Position numbers and translations under genes: made by a program | Assembly: GCA_910586445.1 (NCBI GenBank) | Contig: CAJUHV010000016.1 | Span: 1-64,000 of the forward strand | Origin: an uncultured Eubacterium sp. | GTDB taxonomy: Bacteria; Bacillota; Clostridia; Lachnospirales; Lachnospiraceae | Length of the DNA stretch: 64,000 bases | Direction of reading: 5' to 3' | Notes under the pieces: generated by a model | Database searches by the model: none | The model's input: the letters and a program-made list of their open reading frames with translations, nothing else | What the model was told of the DNA's origin: nothing | Shown here: in pieces, positions 50,045 to 58,869 of the stretch | How positions within the stretch are numbered: position 1 is the first letter of the stretch | Layout of the letters: every line of letters begins with the position of its first letter

Positions 50045-50860
50045 TTGATTACAGAGGAAGAGTTTACCAGAATTTCTACATATATGAAAAGACATTACGG
50101 CATTGACATGAGCCAGAAAAAGGTGATTATCAATGGCCGTCTTGAAAATTATATAAAAACTAGCGGATGGAAATCCTTTAATGAATTTATGAATGCAGTA
50201 GAAGAAGATAAAACCGGCAGGCAGGAAAAGATGCTGGTAAATCTTCTGACTACAAATCATACTTATTTTATGAGAGAATTTGAGCAGTTTGATTTTTTTC
50301 GAAAAGAGGTGCTGCCCTGGATTAAAAATGATGCAGGACGTGACAGGGATGTGCGGGTCTGGTGCGGAGCGGCCTCCTCTGGTGAAGAACCATATATGAT
50401 TGCGATGGTGCTTACCGATTTTTTTGGACTGGAGCGCAGCCAGTGGGATTACCGAGTTCTGGCAACAGACGTATCTACCGGGGTCTTAAAGCAGGCTGTT
50501 GCAGGTGTTTATAGTGCGGAACAGCTTACAAATGTGCCTGCACAGTGGAAAAGGCAGTTTTTTAAGTCGGTGTCATCGGGTACCCAGTATATTGCGACGG
50601 ATGAGCTGAAAAAGAACGTGATCTTCCGTCAGTTCAATCTGATGTCCCCGTTTCCGTTTCGGAAAAAAATGCATACAGTATTTCTACGTAATGTAATGAT
50701 CTATTTTGATGATAAGACAAAACAGCAGTTGGTCCAGAAGGTGTATGATGTCATGAAGCCTGGGGGATATCTCTTTATAGGAACTACAGAAACGATTGAC
50801 AGAAGCGTAACGCCGTTTGAGATTGTTCAGCCGTCAATATTCAGGAAAAAGGAAGGGTGA
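50045..50860 (+). CDS. cheR: Chemoreceptor glutamate methyltransferase CheR
   Basis: SAM-dependent methylation of chemoreceptors for adaptation. The N-terminal helical domain (1-75, IDMSQKKVIINGRLENYIK) is followed by the catalytic domain with TNHTYFMRE (about 74-82), VRVWCGAASSGEEPYMIAMV (SAM site, about 103-122), VLATDVSTGVLKQA and VFLRNVMIYFD (about 219-229). The 271-aa length is normal. The start is TTG at 50045 with TGGAGGA upstream. It ends seven bases before the cheB start. Confidence 0.95.
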   Translation: MITEEEFTRISTYMKRHYGIDMSQKKVIINGRLENYIKTSGWKSFNEFMNAVEEDKTGRQEKMLVNLLTTNHTYFMREFEQFDFFRKEVLPWIKNDAGRDRDVRVWCGAASSGEEPYMIAMVLTDFFGLERSQWDYRVLATDVSTGVLKQAVAGVYSAEQLTNVPAQWKRQFFKSVSSGTQYIATDELKKNVIFRQFNLMSPFPFRKKMHTVFLRNVMIYFDDKTKQQLVQKVYDVMKPGGYLFIGTTETIDRSVTPFEIVQPSIFRKKEG

Positions 50861-50867
50861 TTTACGC

Positions 50868-51896
50868 ATGCGTTCAATTAGGGTTTTAATAGTAGATGAT
50901 TCAATTGTATTCCGCGAGCTGCTGGTGCAGAATTTAAGCAGGGATCCTGCGATCACAGTCGTGGCGACAGCAAAAGACCCGTATGAAGCAAGGGATGCGA
51001 TCCTGCGCCATAAACCGGATGTCATGACGCTGGATGTGGAGCTGCCCCGCATGAGCGGTATTGAGTTTCTGCGGAAGCTTATGCCGCAGTATCCGCTCCC
51101 GGTTGTAGTCATCAGTGCGTTAAATGACAAGGTATTTGATGCACTGAATGCAGGCGCGGTAGATTTTGTGGCAAAGCCTGTGATTACAAACCGCATGCAG
51201 CTGGAGGAATTTATCCGTAATGAGCTGCTTGTAAAGATTAAAATTGCTTCTACCGCTAAAATCAGCAATATTAAAAATAAAGCCCTCTTGGAAGAACATG
51301 AGGGGCTGTCTGTTATGAAAAAAAATCTCGTAGTTGCAATCGGTGCGTCTACCGGAGGGACTGAGGCAATCTTTGATGTAGTCAAGGGATTCGGGCCGGA
51401 TATACCAGGAGTCGTGATCGTGCAGCATATGCCGCCGGGCTTTACGGGCATGTACGCAAAAAGGCTGAACGACCAGTGCCGTGTGCGAGTAAAAGAAGCA
51501 CAGACCGGAGACAGGGTGCGTCCGGGGCATGTGCTGGTTGCCCCCGGAGGAGACCAGCATATGCGTGTTGTAAATGTAAACGGTTCCTATCAGGTAGAAT
51601 GCCGTACAGGGCCGAGGGTCAACGGGCACTGCCCGTCCGTAGATGTACTGTTTGAGTCTATGGCAAAGACGGTAAAGAAAAATGCAGTCGGAATCATACT
51701 GACAGGCATGGGCGGTGACGGAGCAAAAGGACTGCTGGCCATGCGCAATGCAGGGGCCAGAACGATCGGGCAGGATGAATCTACCTGTATCGTATATGGA
51801 ATGCCGAAAGTGGCATATGATATTGGGGCTGTAGAATATCAGGTAAAACTGCCTGACATAGCTGCAAGGACGTATGCTTTATTAAATAATATGTAA
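50868..51896 (+). CDS. cheB: Chemotaxis methylesterase / glutamine deamidase CheB
   Basis: Receiver-controlled receptor demethylase. ATG 50868 is preferred, with GGAAGGGTGA upstream; the longer frame overlaps cheR. Receiver (1-125): VLIVDDSIVFRELL, MTLDVELPRMSGIEFL (Asp about 55), and AKPV. Methylesterase (about 155-342): catalytic Ser in AIGASTGGTEAI, His in VIVQHMPPGFTGMYAKRL, Asp in GMGGDGAKGL. The 342-aa length is normal. Together with cheR it shows that the pathway has methylation-based adaptation. Confidence 0.95.
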   Translation: MRSIRVLIVDDSIVFRELLVQNLSRDPAITVVATAKDPYEARDAILRHKPDVMTLDVELPRMSGIEFLRKLMPQYPLPVVVISALNDKVFDALNAGAVDFVAKPVITNRMQLEEFIRNELLVKIKIASTAKISNIKNKALLEEHEGLSVMKKNLVVAIGASTGGTEAIFDVVKGFGPDIPGVVIVQHMPPGFTGMYAKRLNDQCRVRVKEAQTGDRVRPGHVLVAPGGDQHMRVVNVNGSYQVECRTGPRVNGHCPSVDVLFESMAKTVKKNAVGIILTGMGGDGAKGLLAMRNAGARTIGQDESTCIVYGMPKVAYDIGAVEYQVKLPDIAARTYALLNNM

Positions 51897-51909
51897 AAGG
51901 AGTATAAGT

Positions 51910-52302
51910 ATGAAAATTCTATTAGCAGAAGATGATTTCGTAACTAGAAAGTTTATGACGAATTTTTTGTCAAAGTATGGTGAGTGCGATGTGACTGTAG
52001 ACGGCATGGAGGCAGTTGATGCATTCATGATGGCTTTGGAAGATGATGAGCCATATGATCTGATCTGCCTTGATATTATGATGCCGGTTATGGACGGGTA
52101 TCAGGCACTGGTAGCAATCCGCAAGCTGGAAAAAGAAAAAAATGTTCCAGAGGATAAGGCAGTAAAAGTCATTATGACTACTGCGCTGAATGAAGAAAGA
52201 AATGTCAAGATGGCATTTGAATTGGGCTGCACGATTTATTCGGGCAAACCAATCAATCAGGACAGGTTTGAACAGGCATTAAAAAAGCTGGATCTGATCT
52301 GA
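51910..52302 (+). CDS. Single-domain CheY-like response regulator
   Basis: 130-aa stand-alone receiver. LAEDDFVTRKF supplies the acidic pair, the phosphorylation Asp is in LICLDIMMPVMDGYQAL (about 56), and Thr/Lys in MTTALNEER and SGKPIN complete the switch. No output domain. It could be a flagellar-switch CheY, a phosphate sink, or a link to other outputs. AAAGGAGT precedes the ATG. A hairpin repeat separates it from cheA. Confidence 0.9.
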   Translation: MKILLAEDDFVTRKFMTNFLSKYGECDVTVDGMEAVDAFMMALEDDEPYDLICLDIMMPVMDGYQALVAIRKLEKEKNVPEDKAVKVIMTTALNEERNVKMAFELGCTIYSGKPINQDRFEQALKKLDLI

Positions 52303-52325
52303 GAGCAATTTTAAATATGTATACA

Positions 52326-52363
52326 AAAGAAAGCACGCTGTGCGGACTTTCTTTTGTCACGAA
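52326..52363 (-). repeat. Hairpin repeat (REP-like), copy D
   Basis: AAAGAAAGCACGCTGTGC and GGACTTTCTTTTGTCA flank an imperfect core; reverse orientation of the 28903-29022 units. The stem ends in TTTTGT on the plus strand, so it may dampen transcription from the CheY-like gene into cheA. Confidence 0.7.
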
Positions 52364-52395
52364 TCAAAAAGAATACACACAGAAAGGAGAAGATT

Positions 52396-54543
52396 ATGGC
52401 TGAAGGATTTAATACAGAAGACATGCTGGATATGTATCTGTTTGAAAATGGACAGCTTTTGGAGCAGCTTCAGGATACGGTTCTGGAACAGAAGGATGCA
52501 GAGTGTTTTGATGAAGACAGTATAAATGAAATATTCAGAACCATGCATACGATAAAAGGATCATCAGGCATTATGATGTTTGATAATATCACAGCTGTTT
52601 CGCATAAACTGGAAGATGTCTTCTTTTATCTGAGAGAATCCCATCCTGATAACGTGCCGCATTTGGAATTAGTAGAGCATGTACTGCATGTGGAGGATTT
52701 TATCTCAAATGAAATGGAAAAGATTCGCAATGGCGACCCGGTAGACGGTGATTCCAGTGATATCATAGCCGAATTGGATAAGTTTCTCAATAAGATCAAA
52801 GGAATAGAAGGCGCGCCGTCAGGCGGCGGGGAGGGCAGGCCTCCTGCGAATGCGAGCGAGGAGCCGAAGCAGTTTTATATTGCTCCGGTTGCAACGAGTG
52901 ACAGCCATTTTTATAAAATTTTTATATCGTTTTATTCGGATACGGAGATGGCCAATATCCATGCATACAAGACAGTTTATGCATTGAAGGAAATCGCAGA
53001 AGACCTGTTGTATACACCGGATAATATTATATCAGAGGAAAGCAGCTCAGAAGTGATTTTAAAGGACGGCTTTCGGATTCTGCTTCAGGCTCAGGCAGAT
53101 GCAGAAGAAATCCGTTCCATCGTCAGTGAAGGTTATTCTGTCGAGAAGGTAGATGTGTTTGCGTGCACTGCGGAAGAATATGCAAGGGGATTTCATGCTG
53201 CCGACGGCGATGCACATATCGACCTTGACTCAAGCGTAGAAGTGATACAGGCGCGGGCACAGAATGCAGCAGAGGCTGGAAAAGATAAGCGCAAGATTGC
53301 ACCAGGTGATTTTGTCATAAAATCCAAGGAGCCTGGCAAACAGAAAAAGCTCGCAAAGGATAAGCCGAAAGCAGAAAAGGCATCATTTATCAGTGTAAAT
53401 GTAAGCAAGATGAATCAGCTGATGGAGCTGATCGGAGAGCTTGTTATTTCCGAATCCGTCGTGCTGCAGAGCTCTGACCTTAAAGTGCCGGGGCTGAATC
53501 TGGACAATTTTAATAAGGCAGCGGCACAGCTGGCAAAGATTTCAACAGACCTGCAGAATGTCATAATGTCCATGAGAATGGTTCCGCTGACAAATACATT
53601 CCAGAAAATGAACCGTATTGTATTTGACGTATCCAGAAAGCTGGGCAAGGACATTGAATTTGAGATGATCGGTGATTCGACCGAAGTGGATAAAAATATT
53701 ATAGAGCATATTTCAGATCCGCTTATGCATCTGGTTCGAAACGCTGTCGATCATGGCATAGAGACGAACGAAGAGCGTCTGGCGAGCGGCAAGACGGACA
53801 AAGGAAAGGTTACTTTATCTGCAAAAACAGAGGCAGGAAAGGTATGGATCATTGTAGAAGACAATGGTACCGGCCTTGACCGTGAGAAAATACTTGCAAA
53901 GGCCAGAAAACAGGGAATTTTGGATGAAAACCGTCCGGACAGCTCTTATTCGGATAAGGAAGTCTATCAGTTTATTACACTGCCGGGATTTTCTACAAAC
54001 GAACAGGTAACGGAATATTCGGGACGAGGCGTCGGCATGGATGTCGTAGTCCGCAACATACAGGAAATCGGAGGCATGCTGGATATTGAAAGCAATCCGG
54101 GACAAGGCAGCATGATGAGCCTTAAAATACCTCTGACACTTGCCATTATTGACGGAATTGTAATGGAGACCGGCGGATCTTCCTTTGTAATGGAGTCCGG
54201 CGTAATCAAAGAGTTTGTCCGTGTCCGCGAGGATATGATGATTCACGAGCCGAACGGGGATGAATATATTATGATCCGCGGCGAATGCTTCTCAGTCATC
54301 CGTCTGGGAGAACGGTATGGCCTGTCAGACTATCAGACATGTGTGGAAGACGGGATGATGGTCATTATAGAAGTAGAAGACAAACGGATTGGGCTGTTTG
54401 TAGATACGCTGGTCGGCAAGCAGGAGATTGTCGTAAAACCGATTCCTTCTTATATCAAAAAGGTGAAGGGCCTGACCGGCTGTACGCAGCTCGGCGACGG
54501 CAGCATTGCTTTGATCTTAGATCCAAGTGGATTACTTGGGTAA
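52396..54543 (+). CDS. cheA: Chemotaxis histidine kinase CheA
   Basis: Central kinase of the receptor array. AAAGGAGAAG before ATG 52396 sets the start; the longer frame reads through the upstream repeat. Domains: Hpt P1 (1-105) with phosphorylated His in MHTIKGSSGIM; a P2-like domain (about 165-265); P3 dimerisation helices starting ISVNVSKMNQLMELIGELV (about 330); P4 ATPase with HLVRNAVDHGIE, VEDNGTGLDREKI and GRGVGMDVV; and P5, CheW-like (about 590-715). The 715-aa length is normal. CheW and two receptors follow directly. Confidence 0.96.
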   Translation: MAEGFNTEDMLDMYLFENGQLLEQLQDTVLEQKDAECFDEDSINEIFRTMHTIKGSSGIMMFDNITAVSHKLEDVFFYLRESHPDNVPHLELVEHVLHVEDFISNEMEKIRNGDPVDGDSSDIIAELDKFLNKIKGIEGAPSGGGEGRPPANASEEPKQFYIAPVATSDSHFYKIFISFYSDTEMANIHAYKTVYALKEIAEDLLYTPDNIISEESSSEVILKDGFRILLQAQADAEEIRSIVSEGYSVEKVDVFACTAEEYARGFHAADGDAHIDLDSSVEVIQARAQNAAEAGKDKRKIAPGDFVIKSKEPGKQKKLAKDKPKAEKASFISVNVSKMNQLMELIGELVISESVVLQSSDLKVPGLNLDNFNKAAAQLAKISTDLQNVIMSMRMVPLTNTFQKMNRIVFDVSRKLGKDIEFEMIGDSTEVDKNIIEHISDPLMHLVRNAVDHGIETNEERLASGKTDKGKVTLSAKTEAGKVWIIVEDNGTGLDREKILAKARKQGILDENRPDSSYSDKEVYQFITLPGFSTNEQVTEYSGRGVGMDVVVRNIQEIGGMLDIESNPGQGSMMSLKIPLTLAIIDGIVMETGGSSFVMESGVIKEFVRVREDMMIHEPNGDEYIMIRGECFSVIRLGERYGLSDYQTCVEDGMMVIIEVEDKRIGLFVDTLVGKQEIVVKPIPSYIKKVKGLTGCTQLGDGSIALILDPSGLLG

Positions 54544-54567
54544 TTTTATAGAAAGGAATAAAAACCT

Positions 54568-55110
54568 ATGAGTGAAACGAGCAATTTGAGCAGTCCTGCA
54601 GATCTTTTGGATTTGGAATTTGGCGAATATGATGAGAAGAAAAGCAAATATATGACTTTCAAATCCGGCAATGAGTATTTCGGCCTAAAGATCCAGTATG
54701 TAAATGAAATCATTCAGATTCAGGCAATTACAAAAGTGCCTGAAACAGAAAATTATATTAAGGGCTTGATTAATTTAAGGGGAAAGATTATACCTGTAAT
54801 AGATGTCCGCCTGCGGTTTGGGCAGGAGGCATTTGAATATAATGACAGAACCTGCATTATTGTCCTTCAGGTAAACTCTACAATGGTCGGACTGATCGTA
54901 GAAAAAATTGCGGACGTGGTGGAAATCAAGGATAATGACATACTGCCGCCGCCGACGATTTCACGTACGGATCAGGTTAACCGCAAATATATATATGGTA
55001 TTGGTAAAGTGGGGGATACTGTTAAATTGTTATTAGATCCAGATAAACTGCTCAGTGATACGGATTTATCATCAGTCGAACAGGTAAACATGATTAGCGA
55101 GGAAGAGTGA
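54568..55110 (+). CDS. cheW: Chemotaxis coupling protein CheW
   Basis: Links receptors to CheA. 180 aa; the SH3-like fold begins near residue 27 (YMTFKSGNEYFGLKIQYVNEII), with VPETENYIKGLINLRGKIIPVIDVRLRFG as the core motif. A 25-residue acidic N-terminal extension precedes it. AAAGGAAT precedes the ATG. The stop overlaps a GTG start for the next receptor gene by four bases. Confidence 0.95.
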   Translation: MSETSNLSSPADLLDLEFGEYDEKKSKYMTFKSGNEYFGLKIQYVNEIIQIQAITKVPETENYIKGLINLRGKIIPVIDVRLRFGQEAFEYNDRTCIIVLQVNSTMVGLIVEKIADVVEIKDNDILPPPTISRTDQVNRKYIYGIGKVGDTVKLLLDPDKLLSDTDLSSVEQVNMISEEE

Positions 55111-56474
55111 GGTTTAAGAAGATGATGAAAAATATGACAATTAGAGGAAAACTGATGTTGGGATTTTTTGTTCCCGTCCTTCTGACAATTATTAATATTA
55201 TTACTAGTGAACTTACGACAAGAGAAGCAAGCAGGCTCTCAGGACATGAGGCAGAAGCTTTTAGACGGAATGCCACGATCTTTACATACTCTCTGGGTGT
55301 TGTATCGGTTGTGGTGACAATGCTGGTTGCGACAGCTTTAATCCGCCAGATCCGCTTATCGGTAGAGCAGCTGGCAGAAGCAGCAAAGCAGATTGCAATG
55401 GGACGTGTAGATGTGCAGCTGGTAAAGTACAGTAATGATGAGCTGGGACAGCTGGTAGATGAATATACAAAATTAATCGATAATATTAAATATCAGGCAC
55501 ATGTAGCAGAAGAAGTATCCAATGGTAACTTGACGCTGTCAGTCAATCCAAAGTCTGCGGATGACCTGCTTGGCAACTCTTTAAAGAAATTAGTGGATGA
55601 TAACCTGCATGCACTGTCAAATATCAGTGAATCTGGCACACAGGTGACAATCAGTTCTTCACAGGTGGCAAGCGCGAGCCAGGCACTGGCACAGGGTTCT
55701 ACACAGCAGGCAAGTGCGATTGAGCAGATTACAGCTTCTATTGACGAGATCGCGCAGAAGACAAAAGAAAATGCGGAACAGGCAAATTCAGCAGCGAGCC
55801 TTGTAGAACGTGCGATTCAGGATGTCAAGCATGGAAATGTGCAGATGAAGGAAATGATGTCAGCTATGCAGGATATCAACCATTCTTCAGAAAGCATCTC
55901 TAAGATTATAAAGACAATTGACGACATTGCGTTCCAGACAAATATCCTGGCCTTAAACGCAGCGGTAGAAGCAGCGAGGGCAGGAGAAGCCGGCAAAGGC
56001 TTTGCAGTCGTGGCAGAAGAAGTACGCAGCCTTGCAGCAAAGAGTGCAGCGGCAGCGGCAGAGACTGCAGAGCTGATTGAGGATTCCATTACTAAAGTTA
56101 GTTCTGGTTCCAAAATTGCAGAGGAGACAGCAAAAGCGCTTGAGACAATCACAAATGTCGTGCAGGAGAGTGAAGGAATGATCAGCGGCATCGCGGATTC
56201 GTCCAACTATCAGGCTACAGCAGTAGCACAGATTGAGCAGGCTATTTCGCAGGTATCACAGGTAGTACAGACCAATTCTGCTACAAGCCAGCAGTGTGCG
56301 GCTGCCAGTGAAGAGCTGTCTAATCAGGCTTCGAAAATGCGTGACATGCTGTCCATATACAATCTGGGCACAGGCAGCAGCCGGCGTGAAAGCACATATC
56401 GGAGCACATCTGCAGTGGACGATGAGGTAAATGAACCAATAATTTCCCTAGAAGATGATTTTGGCAAATATTAG
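55107..56474 (+). CDS. Methyl-accepting chemotaxis protein without a large sensor domain
   Basis: Two membrane helices (about 12-31 and 55-77) enclose only about 24 residues outside the cell, so there is no ligand domain. A HAMP-like segment (about 75-130) leads to the cytoplasmic signalling hairpin, whose tip reads IDDIAFQTNILALNAAVEAARAGEAGKGFAVVAEEVRSLA. The protein ends ISLEDDFGKY. It may sense through its membrane or HAMP part, or through a partner. Start: GTG 55107 overlaps the cheW stop; ATG 55122, with GAGG nine bases upstream, is an alternative. Confidence 0.93.
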   Translation: MRFKKMMKNMTIRGKLMLGFFVPVLLTIINIITSELTTREASRLSGHEAEAFRRNATIFTYSLGVVSVVVTMLVATALIRQIRLSVEQLAEAAKQIAMGRVDVQLVKYSNDELGQLVDEYTKLIDNIKYQAHVAEEVSNGNLTLSVNPKSADDLLGNSLKKLVDDNLHALSNISESGTQVTISSSQVASASQALAQGSTQQASAIEQITASIDEIAQKTKENAEQANSAASLVERAIQDVKHGNVQMKEMMSAMQDINHSSESISKIIKTIDDIAFQTNILALNAAVEAARAGEAGKGFAVVAEEVRSLAAKSAAAAAETAELIEDSITKVSSGSKIAEETAKALETITNVVQESEGMISGIADSSNYQATAVAQIEQAISQVSQVVQTNSATSQQCAAASEELSNQASKMRDMLSIYNLGTGSSRRESTYRSTSAVDDEVNEPIISLEDDFGKY

Positions 56475-56534
56475 TATATGTAATCTAAATACACAAGATC
56501 CTCAGGGAGGGGAAAAGATAATAGGAGGAGAAAA

Positions 56535-58274
56535 ATGAAAAACCTGAGAATCGGAACAAAGCTGTTGGTAACATTTATGATTATCATCATTCTGTTCTGT
56601 ATTACGGTCGCTTCAGCCATTACAGGACTAAAGCGGAATGAGGAGAGGTATTCAGAATTTTACAATGTCGGGTACCAGATTACCAACAGGGTTATGAACA
56701 TGCGCAGAGGGCTTCAGATTATAGTAAAGGATCTGACGTTTATTACAATCGAAGATGATGCGGAAAAATCTGAGACCTATATGAAAGACCTTGACAAAGA
56801 GATGGGCTTGCTGGAAGAAAACGCAACCTGGCTTTTTAAGAACTATCAGGGCGACAGGGAAAGGCTCGATGAATTTGAAACAGATGTAAGGCAGGCCGTA
56901 GCGCTGCAGGAAGAGGTTATTGAGGTTGCCAATACCGATCAGATATCTGCCCAGAATATGCTTTTAGACCAGTATCAGCCGCTTTTGGAGAAGGCTGTGA
57001 ATGAGCTGATTTTAATCAGCGATGAGATTGAGCAGAGCGCTGCGTCAGACTATAAGAGTACGGTTGAAATGCAGAAGATGCTGGTTTATGTGCAGTTAGG
57101 ACTGGCAGCAGGTGCACTTGTAATTACACTTTTGATTTCTACATATCTGTCTGGGCTGATCAAGCGGCCGATCAGCGAACTGGAAGCAGCTTCAAGAAAA
57201 ATTGTCGCAGGCGATTTTGATATTCATGTAAATTATAAATCAAAAGACGAGCTTGGCAGTCTGGCTGATGCATTCCGAAATATGGCAGCAATTTTAAAGG
57301 ATGTTATTACAGATGCTTCCAGGCTGCTGAGTGATATGGCAGACGGCGACTTTGATGTGCGCACACAGGCAGAGGCGCAGTATGTCGGAGATTTCCAGGG
57401 ACTGCTGTTATCCATACGTAAGCTGAACCGTGATCTCAGTTCTACTTTAGGACAGATTAATTTAAGCTCAGATCAGGTGGCATTTGGTGCCAGCCAGGTA
57501 TCGAATGGTTCTCAGGCGCTTTCACAGGGAGCTACTCAGCAGGCAGCCTCTGTAGAGGAGCTGGCGTCTACGATTACAGGTATTTCGCAGCAGGTTAAGG
57601 AAACGGCGGAGAATGCAGTCAGAGCAAAGAACCAGTCAAATTCTGCAGGAGATCAGGTAGAAGAATGTAACAGGCAGATGAAGGATATGACGGCTGCTAT
57701 GGAAGAAATTACCCGTACATCCAGTGAAATCGGCAAGATCATAAAGACGATCGAAGACATTGCATTCCAGACGAATATACTGGCTTTAAACGCTGCCGTA
57801 GAAGCTTCGCGTGCTGGTACTGCGGGCAAAGGCTTTGCCGTTGTAGCAGATGAAGTGCGTAATCTTGCCAGCAAGAGCGCAGATGCCTCCAAGATTACTT
57901 CGGACTTAATCGAAAGTTCAATCGGGGCTGTAGCGCAGGGAACACAGATTGCAAATGTCACGGCAGAATCGCTGTTAAAAGTAGTAGAACAGGTCCGTGC
58001 TGCGGCAGCTACGGTTGATAAGATTGCCAATGATGCAGAAGCACAGGCAGGCGCTGTTGAACAGGTTTCCGTAGGCGTAGATCAGATTTCAAGCGTCGTA
58101 CAGACAAACTCGGCTACAGCTGTCCAGAGTGCTGCTGCAAGCCAGGAGCTTTCCAGCCAGGCGGAAGTCTGCAAGAGCCTTGTTGCAAAATTCAAGCTCA
58201 GGGAGGAATACATACCAAGAGGCAGCTCGCCTGCGGTTTCTGATAATATACAGATAGATCTGGACAATTATTAA
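56535..58274 (+). CDS. Methyl-accepting chemotaxis protein with four-helix-bundle sensor
   Basis: Membrane helices at about 10-28 and 183-205 enclose a helical extracellular domain of about 150 residues of the 4HB_MCP type. HAMP follows (about 205-258, KRPISELEAASRKIVAGDFDIHV), with a second HAMP-like stretch (about 265-310), then the signalling domain with IEDIAFQTNILALNAAVEASRAGTAGKGFAVVADEVRNLA. It ends IQIDLDNY, similar to the acidic-aromatic tail of the other receptor. AGGAGGAG precedes the ATG. The ligand is unknown. Confidence 0.94.
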   Translation: MKNLRIGTKLLVTFMIIIILFCITVASAITGLKRNEERYSEFYNVGYQITNRVMNMRRGLQIIVKDLTFITIEDDAEKSETYMKDLDKEMGLLEENATWLFKNYQGDRERLDEFETDVRQAVALQEEVIEVANTDQISAQNMLLDQYQPLLEKAVNELILISDEIEQSAASDYKSTVEMQKMLVYVQLGLAAGALVITLLISTYLSGLIKRPISELEAASRKIVAGDFDIHVNYKSKDELGSLADAFRNMAAILKDVITDASRLLSDMADGDFDVRTQAEAQYVGDFQGLLLSIRKLNRDLSSTLGQINLSSDQVAFGASQVSNGSQALSQGATQQAASVEELASTITGISQQVKETAENAVRAKNQSNSAGDQVEECNRQMKDMTAAMEEITRTSSEIGKIIKTIEDIAFQTNILALNAAVEASRAGTAGKGFAVVADEVRNLASKSADASKITSDLIESSIGAVAQGTQIANVTAESLLKVVEQVRAAAATVDKIANDAEAQAGAVEQVSVGVDQISSVVQTNSATAVQSAAASQELSSQAEVCKSLVAKFKLREEYIPRGSSPAVSDNIQIDLDNY

Positions 58275-58287
58275 TAGGAGCAGTATA

Positions 58288-58328
58288 CATTCGAAAAACC
58301 GAACGGAATGCGTCCGGTTTTTCGAATG
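58288..58328 (+). terminator. Hairpin between the second receptor and the Hpt gene
   Basis: CATTCGAAAAACCG (58288-58301) and CGGTTTTTCGAATG (58315-58328) are perfect complements around a 13-base loop. The inner GTTTTT arm resembles an A-stem-T terminator; A-rich sequence follows, so it may also work on the minus strand. Confidence 0.6.
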
Positions 58329-58361
58329 AAAAAATATAAAACAGACTGGAGGGTGTCATTT

Positions 58362-58715
58362 ATGGGATTGTTTGAAGAATTAAAAGATCTGGGTGTCGAT
58401 GTCGATGGAGGACTGCAGCGTATCAATGGAAATGAAAAATTATATACAAGGCTGCTTGGTACTTTTGTAAAGGCGATCAAAGGACAGGCTGTTTCACCGG
58501 ATTTTGACAGTAATGATTATGAAGATGTGAAAGAAAAAGCACATGCACTCAAAGGTACTTCAGGAAACCTGTCTATTACGCCTGTCTATGAGGCATATAC
58601 AGAGATCATGAATCTGCTGCGTGCAGGCCGTCCTGACGAGGCTAAGCAGCTGATCGCAAAGATTATTCCTGTGCAGGAGCAGATTGTCAGCTGCATAGAA
58701 AAGTATATGCAGTAA
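58362..58715 (+). CDS. Stand-alone histidine phosphotransfer (Hpt) protein
   Basis: 117-aa phosphorelay carrier. GGAGGG before ATG 58362 sets the start; the longer frame begins within the terminator hairpin. The phosphorylated His is in KEKAHALKGTSGNLSI (about residue 63), in the middle of a four-helix bundle. No kinase or receiver domain. It lies just upstream of a hybrid kinase that has two receivers but no Hpt of its own, so it is the likely phosphate carrier from that kinase to another regulator. Confidence 0.9.
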   Translation: MGLFEELKDLGVDVDGGLQRINGNEKLYTRLLGTFVKAIKGQAVSPDFDSNDYEDVKEKAHALKGTSGNLSITPVYEAYTEIMNLLRAGRPDEAKQLIAKIIPVQEQIVSCIEKYMQ

Positions 58716-58765
58716 TCACAGTATATATGAGCGTCAGCAGCGCAGAAATGCAGTGCCATTTTATG

Positions 58766-58808
58766 GAACCCAGACCGTTCGCCATGCGGGTTTTAACGGG
58801 ATGGGTTC
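58766..58808 (+). other. Compact structured RNA candidate before the hybrid kinase
   Basis: GAACCCA (58766-58772) pairs with TGGGTTC (58802-58808); inside, a symmetric GA/GA internal loop, then CCGTT (58775-58779) with AACGG (58795-58799), and a small CGC/GCG stem. Tandem GA pairs are common in structured RNA. It does not match the cyclic di-GMP riboswitch classes I know. Confidence 0.4.
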
Positions 58809-58869
58809 TATTACCGTGAAAAATAAGCAGAAAACAGACTATACGAAATATGCCCAGAAGGAGGAAATT

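Noticed and set aside
58716..58869. Cyclic di-GMP riboswitch before the hybrid kinase
   Set aside because: The conserved GEMM-I motifs (CGCA...GCAAAGCC and the receptor stem) are absent; only a GA/GA stem is present.
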